Source of the DNA: Lentisphaerota bacterium
Lineage (GTDB): Bacteria > Verrucomicrobiota > Lentisphaeria > Victivallales > Victivallaceae
DNA length: 64,000 nucleotides
Direction of reading: 5' to 3'
NCBI GenBank assembly: GCA_017134815.1
Contig: CP071032.1
Coordinates: forward strand, 620,001-684,000
This document shows, piece by piece, positions 28,476 to 36,658 of the stretch (position 1 is its first letter; each line of letters starts with the position of its first letter). A program made the translations under genes and the position numbers. The notes under the pieces were generated by a model that saw only the letters and a list, made by a program, of their open reading frames with translations, made no database searches and was not told where the DNA came from.

Positions 28476-29168
28476 TTATTTCCTTAATTTTGCCATACTC
28501 GAAGCGCCGGCCAGAACTCTGTCACCGACCTTGACCAGCACTTCAAAACTTTCTTCCTCTGCTGGAATATAAAGCTCAGTGCGTGATCCGAATTTAATCA
28601 TACCGTAAATTGAACCGCGCTCAAGCATATCTCCTTCAGTAACCGGACAGACAATACGCCGGGCCAGTGCCCCAGATATCTGTCTTACTGCCAGTGGAAA
28701 TTTATAATCGCCTATTACTGCCACGCCACCAATAGTCATAGCTTCATTTTTCCTGGCAGACTCCTGACTGCGGGCATCAAGGTAACGCCCTTTCCGGTAA
28801 TTCTTATATTTAACAATCAGTTTTGACGGGATACGGTTTAAGTGTACATCAAAGATTGAGAGAAATACTCCAATTCTAATCACCGGGCGGTCTCCGAAAA
28901 GCTCCAGACCGTGATTCTCAATCATTTCAATATCTTTAACTACCCCGTCAGCCGGACTGACTATTAATTTAGGATCATCAGGGATTACCCTTCCGGGGTT
29001 ACGAAAAAACGCGGCAACAGCACACCAGGCAGTAAAAGTCAAAATTACCAGTGCTACGCCGACATGCAGGCTTACCTTTACAGCAATAACGGCAAATATA
29101 ACTATCAAGACCAGAGCAATTAGTAAACTGCTGCCCCACTCTTTCAAACCAAATCTGGTTAGTGTCAT
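28476..29168 (-). CDS. psd: Phosphatidylserine decarboxylase proenzyme
   Basis: The short (230-residue) form of the pyruvoyl enzyme that decarboxylates phosphatidylserine. Two N-terminal membrane helices precede VSPADGVVKDIEMI and the conserved His segment FDVHLNRIPSK. The self-cleavage site is Gly-Ser in IKFGSRTELYIP, whose Ser becomes the pyruvoyl group. GGAG precedes the ATG. It is cotranscribed with pssA downstream. Confidence 0.93.
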   Translation of the reverse strand: MTLTRFGLKEWGSSLLIALVLIVIFAVIAVKVSLHVGVALVILTFTAWCAVAAFFRNPGRVIPDDPKLIVSPADGVVKDIEMIENHGLELFGDRPVIRIGVFLSIFDVHLNRIPSKLIVKYKNYRKGRYLDARSQESARKNEAMTIGGVAVIGDYKFPLAVRQISGALARRIVCPVTEGDMLERGSIYGMIKFGSRTELYIPAEEESFEVLVKVGDRVLAGASSMAKLRK

Positions 29169-29264
29169 TGTAATGCTCCATTCAGGTTCATTGCGCCGAA
29201 TAACATCTTATTTGCCAATTAAACTATTCAATATATTACTTAATAGACAGTTTTCAATAGCGTA

Positions 29265-29777
29265 TTATCCGCTTTTTGCTGTTCCATATTTGCGCTTTTT
29301 CTTCTCCTCTTTGCGCCTGCGATACGCTTTAACCAGGTATAGTGAGATCACATAGCCCGGAACTGCCAGCAGCAGACCGAACAGGAAGCCGCCCGCAAAA
29401 AATGAAATAACAACTTCTTTTCCCAGCGCAAACAGAGAACTCAAGGTTTTCTGCTCAAGGACTTCCTTGAACATATGCTCGACCGCCTTCATGGTCAAGG
29501 GACGAGCTATCAAGTAACTGCCTACCCAGCATTGAAACGGATAGATGAAGAAAATAGTTACATGATTTGTGACAAAAGTACACGCAACAGCCGGTATTTT
29601 AGCGGCTTTAAACAGGATTGCCAATGGGAGCACCACAATAATCTGGGCTCCAAATGGAATTAACAGGCCGACAAAGAAACCTAAAGAAACTCCCCTGGCA
29701 ATATATTCAGGGTTGCCGGATTGTTTTACCAGCTTAAAATAGTAATAGGCCAAACTGTGTTTGCTGATTTTCTTCAT
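29265..29777 (-). CDS. DUF2062 membrane protein
   Basis: A 170-residue protein with three to four hydrophobic segments and the DUF2062 pattern ARGVSLGFFVGLLIPFGAQ, followed by TFVTNHVTIFFIYPFQCWVG. The C-terminus is a basic tail of alternating Arg, Lys and Glu. Function is unknown. AGGAAACC precedes the ATG. It may be cotranscribed with psd-pssA, 96 bases downstream. Confidence 0.85.
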   Translation of the reverse strand: MKKISKHSLAYYYFKLVKQSGNPEYIARGVSLGFFVGLLIPFGAQIIVVLPLAILFKAAKIPAVACTFVTNHVTIFFIYPFQCWVGSYLIARPLTMKAVEHMFKEVLEQKTLSSLFALGKEVVISFFAGGFLFGLLLAVPGYVISLYLVKAYRRRKEEKKKRKYGTAKSG

Positions 29778-29954
29778 GGTTTCCTTTCTATAATAATAAG
29801 TATGCTGCGAACTGCCTTCAAAGCGCTTAAAATATACCGGATTTCAAATTTTTACAACACTCTAATTTTACAAATTTGAGATGAATAGTATTGTATTCGA
29901 ATCAAATTGTTAATAGACCAATACCTGAATGCATAGTTATAAAGGAATTTTCCA

Positions 29955-31196
29955 ATGCAGAAAACACCTAAATCACTGCGCTTGCAAATAGCTATTTTCG
30001 GACGGACAAATGTCGGAAAATCGAGCTTTCTTAATTATATTTCCGGGCAGGATGTAGCCATAACCTCGCCCATACCCGGCACCACTACCGATGTTGTGGA
30101 AAAGCCCATGGAACTGCTTCCCATAGGGCCGGTAGTGTTTATTGATACTGCCGGACTTGACGACACCTCTAAACTTGGCGAGGAACGGATAAAGAAAGCA
30201 AGAAAGGCTTTTGACCGGGCTGACATAGTGACTATTATCTGTGAACCCGGGCAATGGGGCAAAGCAGAGGAAGAAATAGTTGCAGAAGCCAGACGCCGCA
30301 ATATTGCGGTTGTAAATGTAATTAATAAAGTTGACATAGTCCTTCCTGAACCCGAATTCAAGGAAAAGCTTGCGGCAGCAGGAAAAGTAATTGAGTGTGC
30401 CTGTACCAGAACAGAACAGCGTGAATCGGTTCGCGGCGCTTATAAAGCAGCTTTAATTGAGAACTGTCCGGACGACTATATTACCCCGCCGCCACTGGTA
30501 AGCGACCTGTTGACCTCCGGCGACACCTGCCTGCTGATAGTTCCAATTGATCTGCAGGCCCCCAAGAGCCGGCTCATTCTTCCTCAGGTCCATACGATTC
30601 GCGATACTCTAGACAGTGACTGTGCTTCTATAGTAGTAAAGGAAACTGACTACCTTAAGATGCTGGCCGGGCTGAAAAACCCGCCTGATCTGGTTATTTG
30701 CGATTCACAGGTAGTTGACCGCATGGTCAGAGAAACTCCCCCGGAAGTCAGCTGCACCACTTTTTCAATTCTTTTTTCCAGACTGAAAGGCGACATGGAG
30801 CAGTTTGCCAGAGGAACGGCCGCCATCGACAACTTGAAGTCAGGTGACAAAGTACTTATCGCAGAAGCCTGCAGCCACCACGCCACAAAAGACGACATCG
30901 GCCGGGTAAAAATTCCCAAGTGGCTGCGTGACTACCTGGGTTATGAGCTGGATATTGAGGTATATGCCGGCAGGGATTATCCTGAGAATCTTAATGAATT
31001 CAACCTGGTTATCCACTGTGGAAGCTGCATGCTCAACCGGCGCGAGACTCTTGCCAGACTTCAGAAGGCCCAGGAAGCAGGCGTGCCTGTTACCAATTAT
31101 GGAATGTGTATATCCTATACCCAGGGGGTGCTGGAGAGAGTTCTTTCTCCATTCCCCAAAGCCCTTGCCGCTTTCAAAGAGGTAATAAGTAAATGA
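29955..31196 (+). CDS. hydF: [FeFe]-hydrogenase H-cluster maturation GTPase HydF
   Basis: HydF is the scaffold that assembles the 2Fe subcluster and delivers it to [FeFe] hydrogenase. The N-terminal GTPase domain has the P-loop IFGRTNVGKSSFLNYI, switch residues in PGTTTDVVEKPM, DTAGLDD and NKVD. The C-terminal domain carries the cluster ligands in EACSHHATKDDIG and HCGSCMLNRRE (C-x-H-H ... C-x-x-C). At 413 residues it is complete, with AAGGAA upstream. HydE, HydG and the hydrogenase are not in the window. It implies an anaerobe able to make or use H2. Its stop overlaps the next gene by four bases. Confidence 0.95.
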   Translation: MQKTPKSLRLQIAIFGRTNVGKSSFLNYISGQDVAITSPIPGTTTDVVEKPMELLPIGPVVFIDTAGLDDTSKLGEERIKKARKAFDRADIVTIICEPGQWGKAEEEIVAEARRRNIAVVNVINKVDIVLPEPEFKEKLAAAGKVIECACTRTEQRESVRGAYKAALIENCPDDYITPPPLVSDLLTSGDTCLLIVPIDLQAPKSRLILPQVHTIRDTLDSDCASIVVKETDYLKMLAGLKNPPDLVICDSQVVDRMVRETPPEVSCTTFSILFSRLKGDMEQFARGTAAIDNLKSGDKVLIAEACSHHATKDDIGRVKIPKWLRDYLGYELDIEVYAGRDYPENLNEFNLVIHCGSCMLNRRETLARLQKAQEAGVPVTNYGMCISYTQGVLERVLSPFPKALAAFKEVISK

Positions 31197-31780
31197 CTCC
31201 TTTTTTAGCCATTGTAAGTTTATTTATCATGTTTTCTTTCTGCGGGTGCACTTCCTACGATTATATCGGGGAAGCCACCCGTGACCGCGAATTTCAGCAC
31301 ATTCCTGGAGAACGCTTTGTTCTGACCCATGACTGTGTGCTGGTTGCCGATCATGAAAAAAAATATATTATTCCGGCATCACCTGTAAGGGGCACAATAT
31401 CATTTTTTAACCCGAGACAGCCTTATCCTAAGTCCTTCTATCCCGGAGAAAAATACCTGACCAGCCGGGTTGTTGGAATAATTCCGGCCGGCACGGTTTT
31501 AATTGTAGACAGACTGGAACTGGCCAGCAGCAGAGGAAGTGGCTACAAAGTAAATGTTTTAATCACTTATGTCGATCTACCGCGCTTCCCTTTCAAAAAC
31601 GTAGACGCGTATTTTCTGCAGGACAGAAGCTATCCGCAATCCCTTAACCCGGGAATTGCTTTGCCTGATACCAGATGGTTCCGATGTCTTTTCGGGTTTC
31701 AGGGCAAAGTGAGAGCCGGCTTTATCCAGGCAGTAGACTATCAGGGGAAACTGATTACTTCTCAGATGATTAAAAGATAA
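31193..31780 (+). CDS. Putative lipoprotein downstream of hydF
   Basis: A 195-residue protein beginning with a signal sequence that ends SFCGC, so Cys19 may be lipidated; the fit to a lipobox is imperfect. The mature part is beta-rich (ERFVLTHDCVLVADHEKKY, GIIPAGTVLIVDRLEL) and not recognised. The ATG overlaps the hydF stop by four bases, so it is translationally coupled. A link to hydrogenase maturation is possible but unsupported by sequence. Confidence 0.7.
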   Translation: MTPFLAIVSLFIMFSFCGCTSYDYIGEATRDREFQHIPGERFVLTHDCVLVADHEKKYIIPASPVRGTISFFNPRQPYPKSFYPGEKYLTSRVVGIIPAGTVLIVDRLELASSRGSGYKVNVLITYVDLPRFPFKNVDAYFLQDRSYPQSLNPGIALPDTRWFRCLFGFQGKVRAGFIQAVDYQGKLITSQMIKR

Positions 31781-31903
31781 AACATCACCATACACAGTAA
31801 TTTATTATGTTTATAATAAACACTTTATGCATATAATATTTTATTAATTATTTTTTACAATAAAAATCAAAACCTACATATATCCTATCAGCTAGCGCTC
31901 CCA

Positions 31904-31935
31904 ACTGCTACCGCCTGACACCGTCTGACGTTCCT
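31904..31935 (+). repeat. Left copy of island-edge repeat
   Basis: ACTGCTACCG, then a 10-base near-tandem unit, then TCTGACGTTCCT. A shorter version without the 10-base unit occurs at 53938-53960 in the same orientation. The two copies lie close to both edges of the AT-rich island. Confidence 0.4.
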
Positions 31936-31948
31936 TTTAAAAAAGTAA

Positions 31949-31977
31949 AGCCCTCCGATTGGGGAATCGGAAGGCCT
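31949..31977 (-). terminator. Terminator of the decayed small-gene module, copy 1
   Basis: A long hairpin with a GGGG loop (core stem 31954-31960 with 965-971, extended with bulges). On the minus strand it leads into TTTACTTTTTT. A homologous hairpin occurs at 33951-33981, beside module copy 2. Confidence 0.65.
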
Positions 31978-32046
31978 CAGCAAAAGGAGGAGAGAGAGGA
32001 AACATTCTCCAAATTTAGACATTGTAAAATCTGCGATGTTCACTTC

Positions 32047-32302
32047 CTATTTATATTCGACTTTCTTTTTAGTGATAGTCATTTTCCCGTGAGTTGAATC
32101 AATAATCATCTCTTCTTCAAAGAGCGGCTCACTGGAAAAGATTTTATGCGACTTGGCTTTGTAGTGAGCAACCGTCCCGACAGGAATTGTCGTTACGCTG
32201 TTAAGACACGAACCGACCATAATAGTCGGGGTTGGAAGTTTAACCGTCTGCTATCAGCGGCAAGGCCACGGTAAACGGGATAAGCAGCCAGAGTTTATTC
32301 AT
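32047..32302 (-). pseudogene. Decayed small lipoprotein-like gene, copy 1
   Basis: The frame starts at 32302 as MNKLWLLIPFTVALPLIADG and stops. After a shift, the frame resumes as a clean 3' part (NSVTTIPVGTVAHYKAKSHK, then KIFSSEPLFEEEM and GKMTITKK) down to a TAG at 32047. Copy 2 at 34039-34498 has the same 3' part at high nucleotide identity, plus ~60 bases that are missing here. The ancestor was a short exported or lipid-anchored protein. The family is not recognised. Confidence 0.55.
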
Positions 32303-32453
32303 GGGGCTCTCGCTTAGCGTCTTGCCGGAAATGTTTGAAAATCGTTGTATATTTAGCGATTTTGTCTCTAACTTCGATAATTTCCTGTATTATAACTTCG
32401 ATATTATCAGGGTTCTGGGTAATGCGCCGGTGTCTTACCTTGGGGGCTTTCAT
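32295..32453 (-). CDS. Intact 52-residue small ORF
   Basis: An ATG-to-TAA frame on the minus strand encoding MKAPKVRHRRITQNPDNIEV, a helix-rich middle (IIQEIIEVRDKIAKYTTIFK) and a basic end (RQDAKREPHE). The amino-acid mix is that of a real, charged helical protein. It overlaps the start of the lipoprotein-like gene by eight bases and the end of an upstream frame, the tight packing seen in small phage or plasmid operons. No homologue is recognised, and copy 2 of the module lacks it. Its neighbours are decayed, so it may be a surviving relic. Confidence 0.45.
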   Translation of the reverse strand: MKAPKVRHRRITQNPDNIEVIIQEIIEVRDKIAKYTTIFKHFRQDAKREPHE

Positions 32454-32680
32454 CAATTTTAAGAACAGTATCCTGCCTGATAGCGGCAGTTATATTTTCA
32501 TTCTCGGCTTTGATTGTAAAAGTGCATTCCGTATTAATCCCATAATCTGACCATGGTTTGTTCGACTTCCGGCAAGTCCGGTAGTTCTATAATTAAGTTA
32601 ACCTTTAACCTGTAACCGCGATCAGCTAAATGGAGGAATTCTCCTATCAGTATAGGTAAAAAGTGCTTTAAAAGTCAGAT
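32407..32680 (-). pseudogene. Decayed gene fragment upstream of the 52-residue ORF
   Basis: Two overlapping minus-strand frames look coding but lack a start and are shifted against each other. One runs KHFLPILIGEFLHLADRG to IELPDLPEVEQTMVRLWD; the other runs NTECTFTIKAENENITAA, continues TVLKIDESPQ and ends at 32407. The second resembles the frame IQYDLKAHHLQATLPGNGKT at 34304-34498, so both module copies share it. The KHFL end and following GATAGGAGA resemble the junction of the two small genes at 53.6 kb. Confidence 0.4.
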
Positions 32681-32804
32681 AAAACAGCTCACAATTGAGC
32701 AAAAAGTGGACATCAATAATGTGACAAATTTTAATAGCAAAAAAAATATAATTTAACTGGACTTTTATTATATAGGTTATCTATTATCCGTCATTTCATT
32801 AAGC

Positions 32805-32843
32805 AAATACATTTTACATGAAAAGGTTATGTAAAATGTATTT
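32805..32843 (+). promoter_or_regulatory. Perfect 15-bp inverted repeat before the 32.9 kb gene
   Basis: Arms at 32805-32819 and 32829-32843 are exactly complementary with a 9-base spacer. The repeat lies 46 bases before the start codon and could be an operator or a leader hairpin. There is no T-tract, so a terminator is unlikely. Confidence 0.5.
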
Positions 32844-32889
32844 TGTGACTACCAGCAAATTATTATTTAAGTTCTTAAAAGGGGAAATT

Positions 32890-33828
32890 ATGAAGAAATC
32901 GTATTTTGTTTTAGCTTTGCTTACTGTAACAATGTTTTTTGCTTTGACTGAATCGCGTGCACAAGTCAAATTGCAAGATGCAGAAGATCGCATATCTCGA
33001 ACCCCTCAGTGGAGCCTTTATCCAGTGTGGGGATTGCGCGATGTTCTCAATAGGCACTATAATTTGTGTAGCGAAATCCCAGCTATTGGGATCTACAAAG
33101 AAGGAAGCAACCACCTTGAAATTCCAGGTTATCGTTTTAGAAAACGCCTTTTAGTCATTAATATGAATGAAAATGCACTTGAAGTTGCTCCACGTAATTT
33201 GCGGCAAAGTATAACTCCAGGTATAACACAGTTTCAAAATATTGCTGAAGTTTTATTCACCAGAGATAACAGATGTTATGTTACAGCTGTCATTACTGGA
33301 AATTTCAAGTTACGAGAGTATCCAATGGTTGGTAATGAAATGAACATTTCTTTCCATGGTTTTTTAACAAATATATTTCCTCATTTAGAAGAATTTTCTT
33401 ATGATATGCCAGTAGGGCTATTTGTTCCCAAAGGCGTAGGAGCAGCGAAGGCTAATAATATTCCTGTTGAAAGATTAAGCAACCAGCTTGTTATGTGCTC
33501 TGTAATTGAGAAAATAATCAGGGCCCATACATGTTCTCCTAATAATAGTAGATTTAAGCCTTTTACTACAATTTCTAGTTTTTGGACTGTTGCTAAAGTT
33601 GGTGCGTTTGGAGATACTATCATTGTAACATATCATCTACTTTTAAATTCCAAAGAACTGTCAGATGTGGTAGAGCACATCATAAATAATGCAACGGAAA
33701 ACCGGCATTACGCTACAATGTTAGATAGTATCAGGAATGTGGCTGATGAATTGGAAGTTGATGAATTTAGTGCTGGTATTTTGCGTGACTGGATTGACAA
33801 TGTAAAGCATATAAGCAGGCCTTTTTAA
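32890..33828 (+). CDS. Unknown exported protein, 312 residues
   Basis: I start this at 32890 (MKKSYFVLALLTVTMFFALT), where GGGGAAA sits in ribosome-site position and a signal peptide begins; an upstream in-frame ATG at 32818 falls inside the inverted repeat. The signal peptide ends near SRAQ. The mature protein has mixed alpha/beta character (RFRKRLLVINMNENALEVAP, then IAEVLFTRDNRCYVTAVITG) and an acidic helical C-terminus. No family is recognised. Codon use is AT-rich like the rest of the island. It shares the AAGGGGAAAT sequence with the leaders of the double-CxxC genes, but here it directly precedes the ATG. Confidence 0.75.
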   Translation: MKKSYFVLALLTVTMFFALTESRAQVKLQDAEDRISRTPQWSLYPVWGLRDVLNRHYNLCSEIPAIGIYKEGSNHLEIPGYRFRKRLLVINMNENALEVAPRNLRQSITPGITQFQNIAEVLFTRDNRCYVTAVITGNFKLREYPMVGNEMNISFHGFLTNIFPHLEEFSYDMPVGLFVPKGVGAAKANNIPVERLSNQLVMCSVIEKIIRAHTCSPNNSRFKPFTTISSFWTVAKVGAFGDTIIVTYHLLLNSKELSDVVEHIINNATENRHYATMLDSIRNVADELEVDEFSAGILRDWIDNVKHISRPF

Positions 33829-33950
33829 TTTTCAGCTACATCACAGATCAGTGAAGTATCAATCCCAAATGGCGACGACGACAATAAAGATGATCATTAG
33901 TTTGTGTCAAAATATCCATAATTTATTATATTTTAACATTTAACGTTATA

Positions 33951-33981
33951 AGCCCTCCGATTAAAGTATCACCGGAGGGCT
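33951..33981. terminator. Hairpin homologous to the copy-1 module terminator
   Basis: A perfect 9-bp stem (33951-33959 with 33973-33981) with a 13-base loop. It aligns with the hairpin at 31949-31977, including flanking GGAGAGAGG. It may serve the exported-protein gene on plus and the decayed module on minus. Confidence 0.5.
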
Positions 33982-34038
33982 ATAGCAAAATTCGGAGAGA
34001 GGGTCTAATTTTATTAGGCCTCCATAATTAAATGATGC

Positions 34039-34498
34039 TCATTTTTTATTAAATTCGATTCTCTTTTTAGTGATAGTCATTTTCCCGTGGGCTGAATCAA
34101 TAACCATCTCTTCTTCAAAGAGCGGCTCACTGGAAAAGATTTTTTACGACTTGGCTTTGTAACGGGCTATTGTTCCGACAGGAATTGTAGTTACGCTGTT
34201 AAAATACGAACCAATCATCATGGTTGATGTTGGAGTTCCGCCGCCAATTGGGCCTACAGTAACCATTTTGCCGCCGCTGCCGCTGTTAACCATTCTAAAC
34301 ACTTTATGCAGAATAGTTCCACAGCCAGCTATCAGCAGCAAGGTCACGATTTGAAACAAGGATAGTTTTGCCGTTTCCTGGCAAAGTAGCCTGTAAGTGG
34401 TGAGCCTTTAAATCATACTGTATCTCCGCCCCATAGGCAAAAGATATTTTGGCAGTAGTTGACTTTGACCCGACTGCTCTGAATTTATCTTGATACAC
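34039..34498 (-). pseudogene. Decayed small-gene module, copy 2
   Basis: The 3' ~190 bases match copy 1 (32047-32302) closely. In frame, a lipoprotein-like start (IVTLLLIAGCGTILHKV) leads through NSVTTIPVGTIARYKAKS to a TAA at 34144 where copy 1 has CAT; beyond it the homologous tail (KIFSSEPLFEEEMVIDSAHG) continues to a TGA at 34039. Upstream, a GTG-started frame (YQDKFRAVGSKSTTAKISF, then YGAEIQYDLKAHHLQ) runs into the lipoprotein frame out of phase. The 52-residue ORF of copy 1 has been deleted. Both copies are therefore broken in different ways. No annotated gene is visible between 34499 and 34680. Confidence 0.55.
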
Positions 34499-34680
34499 AG
34501 AAGGGGTGGGTTACCTTACCCTAAATTGCCACCAGGGCTAATCACGATAAACTGTGCCCCCAAACATAAAAAATTGAAATTATTAACAACAGCATAAGTA
34601 TTAAACATTTTTTCATAAACGCTGATCTTCATATACTATTATTTACAAAGTCTTTGAACTCACTGAAAATCTTCTAAAGA

Positions 34681-34724
34681 AATAACAATAGAGTTCATAT
34701 AAAAATATGAACTCTATTGTTATT
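34681..34724 (-). terminator. 19-bp perfect hairpin after double-CxxC gene 1
   Basis: Arms 34681-34699 and 34706-34724 are exactly complementary around a 6-base loop, 15 bases after the stop of the 36284-34740 gene. There is no clean T-tract beyond it, but position and strength suggest transcription termination or mRNA 3'-end protection. Confidence 0.65.
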
Positions 34725-34739
34725 GTCAAAAATTCTTAA

Positions 34740-36284
34740 TTAGGGAAGAGGATTTGCTTTCACATAAAAATCCAGGCAATAATTATTTAATAATTTATTT
34801 TTCTCTTTAGAAAAAATAGACTGAGGACCATCTTCAACATAAATAGTTGTCACTTTAAGGTCTTTGAAATCAGAAAGCTTATCTTTAATCAGGTTCTGAA
34901 TCAACATCTTCTTTTCAGTATCTGAATATGTATGAACCATGTACTGATTGTAACCATCATCTACTGATTTTCTCCATACACCATACTGCTCATCCAATAA
35001 TAGAATTAATGGAACTTTATGATCAGTTCTACTATTTATTGCCTTGTAGTAATTACAGATTTTGTCCGTCATAATATCCCGAACAACTTTTGCGTCGGTA
35101 AATTGCCAAGACATAACAGTTTGCGCATTATTTTTTTCTGAAGTTTTAAGCTCTTCTAAAGTAGGAACCTTACGGCCGTCTGTATAACATTGTTCATGAG
35201 CAGTCTTTATTAAATCATAATGTTGTTCAACTAGCTTATCGTAGCCTGCATCTTTGTCGCCACGGTAATCTCCTAAATGAGTAATTGGAGTAGCGGCACC
35301 AAAACAGACAGCATTAGGACAGCGTGCATCAACAAAGTTAACAAGGTTTGCGCGAGTGCTGGCAGAGGCATGACCTCCATGAGGGAGTCTCATGCAGCAG
35401 CCATAACTCTTAGTCGGGAAGTATTTATCAAAAGTTAAAGTTGGAAAGCCAAGCTCGGTTATTAAACTGGATAAATCTGGACTAAAATCATCGTATTGCT
35501 TATTGATAGTGTCATGTACTGCCTGAAATACTTGCTTATTAAGTTCAGGATTAGACCAGTCAGGGCTTCCATCGTATGCATCGAGCCCCAAAACAAATCG
35601 TTCATTGCTGAAAAGCCTTAAGTAGCTGAGCAATAAATTATCTGCTGCGTTCATCGTACTCAACAATATAACAATATCAGAACTTTTAACTATTTTATCC
35701 AGTTTAAGGGCAAGTTGAATATTTGTTGGCAGCTTGAGATTAAGGCTGCTGATACAACCATCATTCAAATTCAGCTTTAACATTCTACAATTCTTACATA
35801 CTCTTTCTACTTCAACTTGCGGCTCATTACTTTCAAATCCAAGCACAGCATTTTGAATATTAATAGACCGTTGATTAAGCCTAAGGCCTGACATGGTATC
35901 CCTGATATCAGCTCTTATTTTCTCATAGGGAAGAGTATCGCCAATAGATTTATTCATTCTTTCAGTCTGTAACTGTGCTTCAGCTTGCTCCAATAATTCA
36001 AAAGTAGCAGCCTCCCTATAAAAAACTTTTCTTGCTGGAACATCAAATAGCTCACAAAGAACATTCATCGTTAAAAGACTATTACTATTGATTAATCCAG
36101 AATGCTTTGAGCTAATATAGTCCTTTACTTTATCCAGATACATCTGCCTGAATTCAAGTTCTAAACGGTCAATACCGTTCACATTCGTTTCTTCTCCACA
36201 CTTTGAACATTCTTCCGCTCTTGAAATGCTTGCTAATAAAAAAACTACGAGAAAGAAAATTACTACATACAATGATTTTCTCAT
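34740..36284 (-). CDS. Double-CxxC exported protein, paralogue 1
   Basis: A 514-residue member of a four-paralogue family that I do not recognise. The signal peptide (MRKSLYVVIFFLVVFLLASI) is followed immediately by a CxxC pair (C26/C29 in CSKCGEE). A second pair is at C163/C166 (VCKNCRM). Together they could bind one zinc. Blocks conserved in all four are SIGDTLPYEKIRADI (113-127), NIQLALKLDKIVKSSDIVIL (188-207), ERFVLGLDAYD (228-238) and CPNAVCFGA (322-330). The family also shares the segment VPLILLLDEQYGV and a final acidic/aromatic block. The alternation of hydrophobic strands and helices suggests an alpha/beta fold acting outside the cytoplasm. It is closest to paralogue 3 (shared GLDAYD..PDW). 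Upstream is the family leader with CCCCC at 36317-36321. Confidence 0.8.
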   Translation of the reverse strand: MRKSLYVVIFFLVVFLLASISRAEECSKCGEETNVNGIDRLELEFRQMYLDKVKDYISSKHSGLINSNSLLTMNVLCELFDVPARKVFYREAATFELLEQAEAQLQTERMNKSIGDTLPYEKIRADIRDTMSGLRLNQRSINIQNAVLGFESNEPQVEVERVCKNCRMLKLNLNDGCISSLNLKLPTNIQLALKLDKIVKSSDIVILLSTMNAADNLLLSYLRLFSNERFVLGLDAYDGSPDWSNPELNKQVFQAVHDTINKQYDDFSPDLSSLITELGFPTLTFDKYFPTKSYGCCMRLPHGGHASASTRANLVNFVDARCPNAVCFGAATPITHLGDYRGDKDAGYDKLVEQHYDLIKTAHEQCYTDGRKVPTLEELKTSEKNNAQTVMSWQFTDAKVVRDIMTDKICNYYKAINSRTDHKVPLILLLDEQYGVWRKSVDDGYNQYMVHTYSDTEKKMLIQNLIKDKLSDFKDLKVTTIYVEDGPQSIFSKEKNKLLNNYCLDFYVKANPLP

Positions 36285-36400
36285 TACAACTCTTTCTTAA
36301 CTGTTGAATTTTATTTCCCCCTTGTTTTATTATCAGCTTTTAATAAGAAAACTCTTTTTAAAGGATTGTCAATTATTGTATTACACCCAAAGTATGAGTA
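36285..36400 (-). promoter_or_regulatory. Family leader of paralogue 1
   Basis: On the minus strand GCTGA is followed by 11 bases and GGGGG (36317-36321), which ends 32 bases before the ATG. Upstream TACAATAATTGACA is shared in part with paralogue 2. The same GCTGA/GGGGG order occurs before all four family genes. Confidence 0.5.
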
Positions 36401-36471
36401 TTGCTTAAATAAACCAATTCCCATAATGTCAATCAAAGCTTCTCCTCAAGAATATTTTGCCTCATTAATCC

Positions 36472-36542
36472 TTCACTACCTCCCACTCCCTAGAAGCAAC
36501 ATCACCAACTGCAGAGTTCAAATCCATTTTACATTTAAGTTT
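36472..36542 (-). repeat. Interspersed degenerate repeat, copy A
   Basis: On the minus strand it reads AAAATGGATTTGAACTCTGC to CTAGGGAGTGGGAGG. Related copies are at 46549-46620 and 49379-49462. It is about 70 bases long and lies in an otherwise empty intergenic stretch. Confidence 0.45.
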
Positions 36543-36571
36543 ACAATCAACTGAATATAATTATTCATATG

Positions 36572-36612
36572 ACATATAATGGCCCCCCTTGAAAAAGGAG
36601 ACCACTATATGT
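36572..36612 (-). terminator. Hairpin after double-CxxC gene 2
   Basis: An 11-bp stem with one mismatch (36572-36582 with 36602-36612) and a short inner stem lies 46 bases after the stop of the 38173-36659 gene. Confidence 0.45.
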
Positions 36613-36658
36613 AGCGCAAATTATAGTAAGGAATTTATTTCTACAGCTTTCTCCAAAG

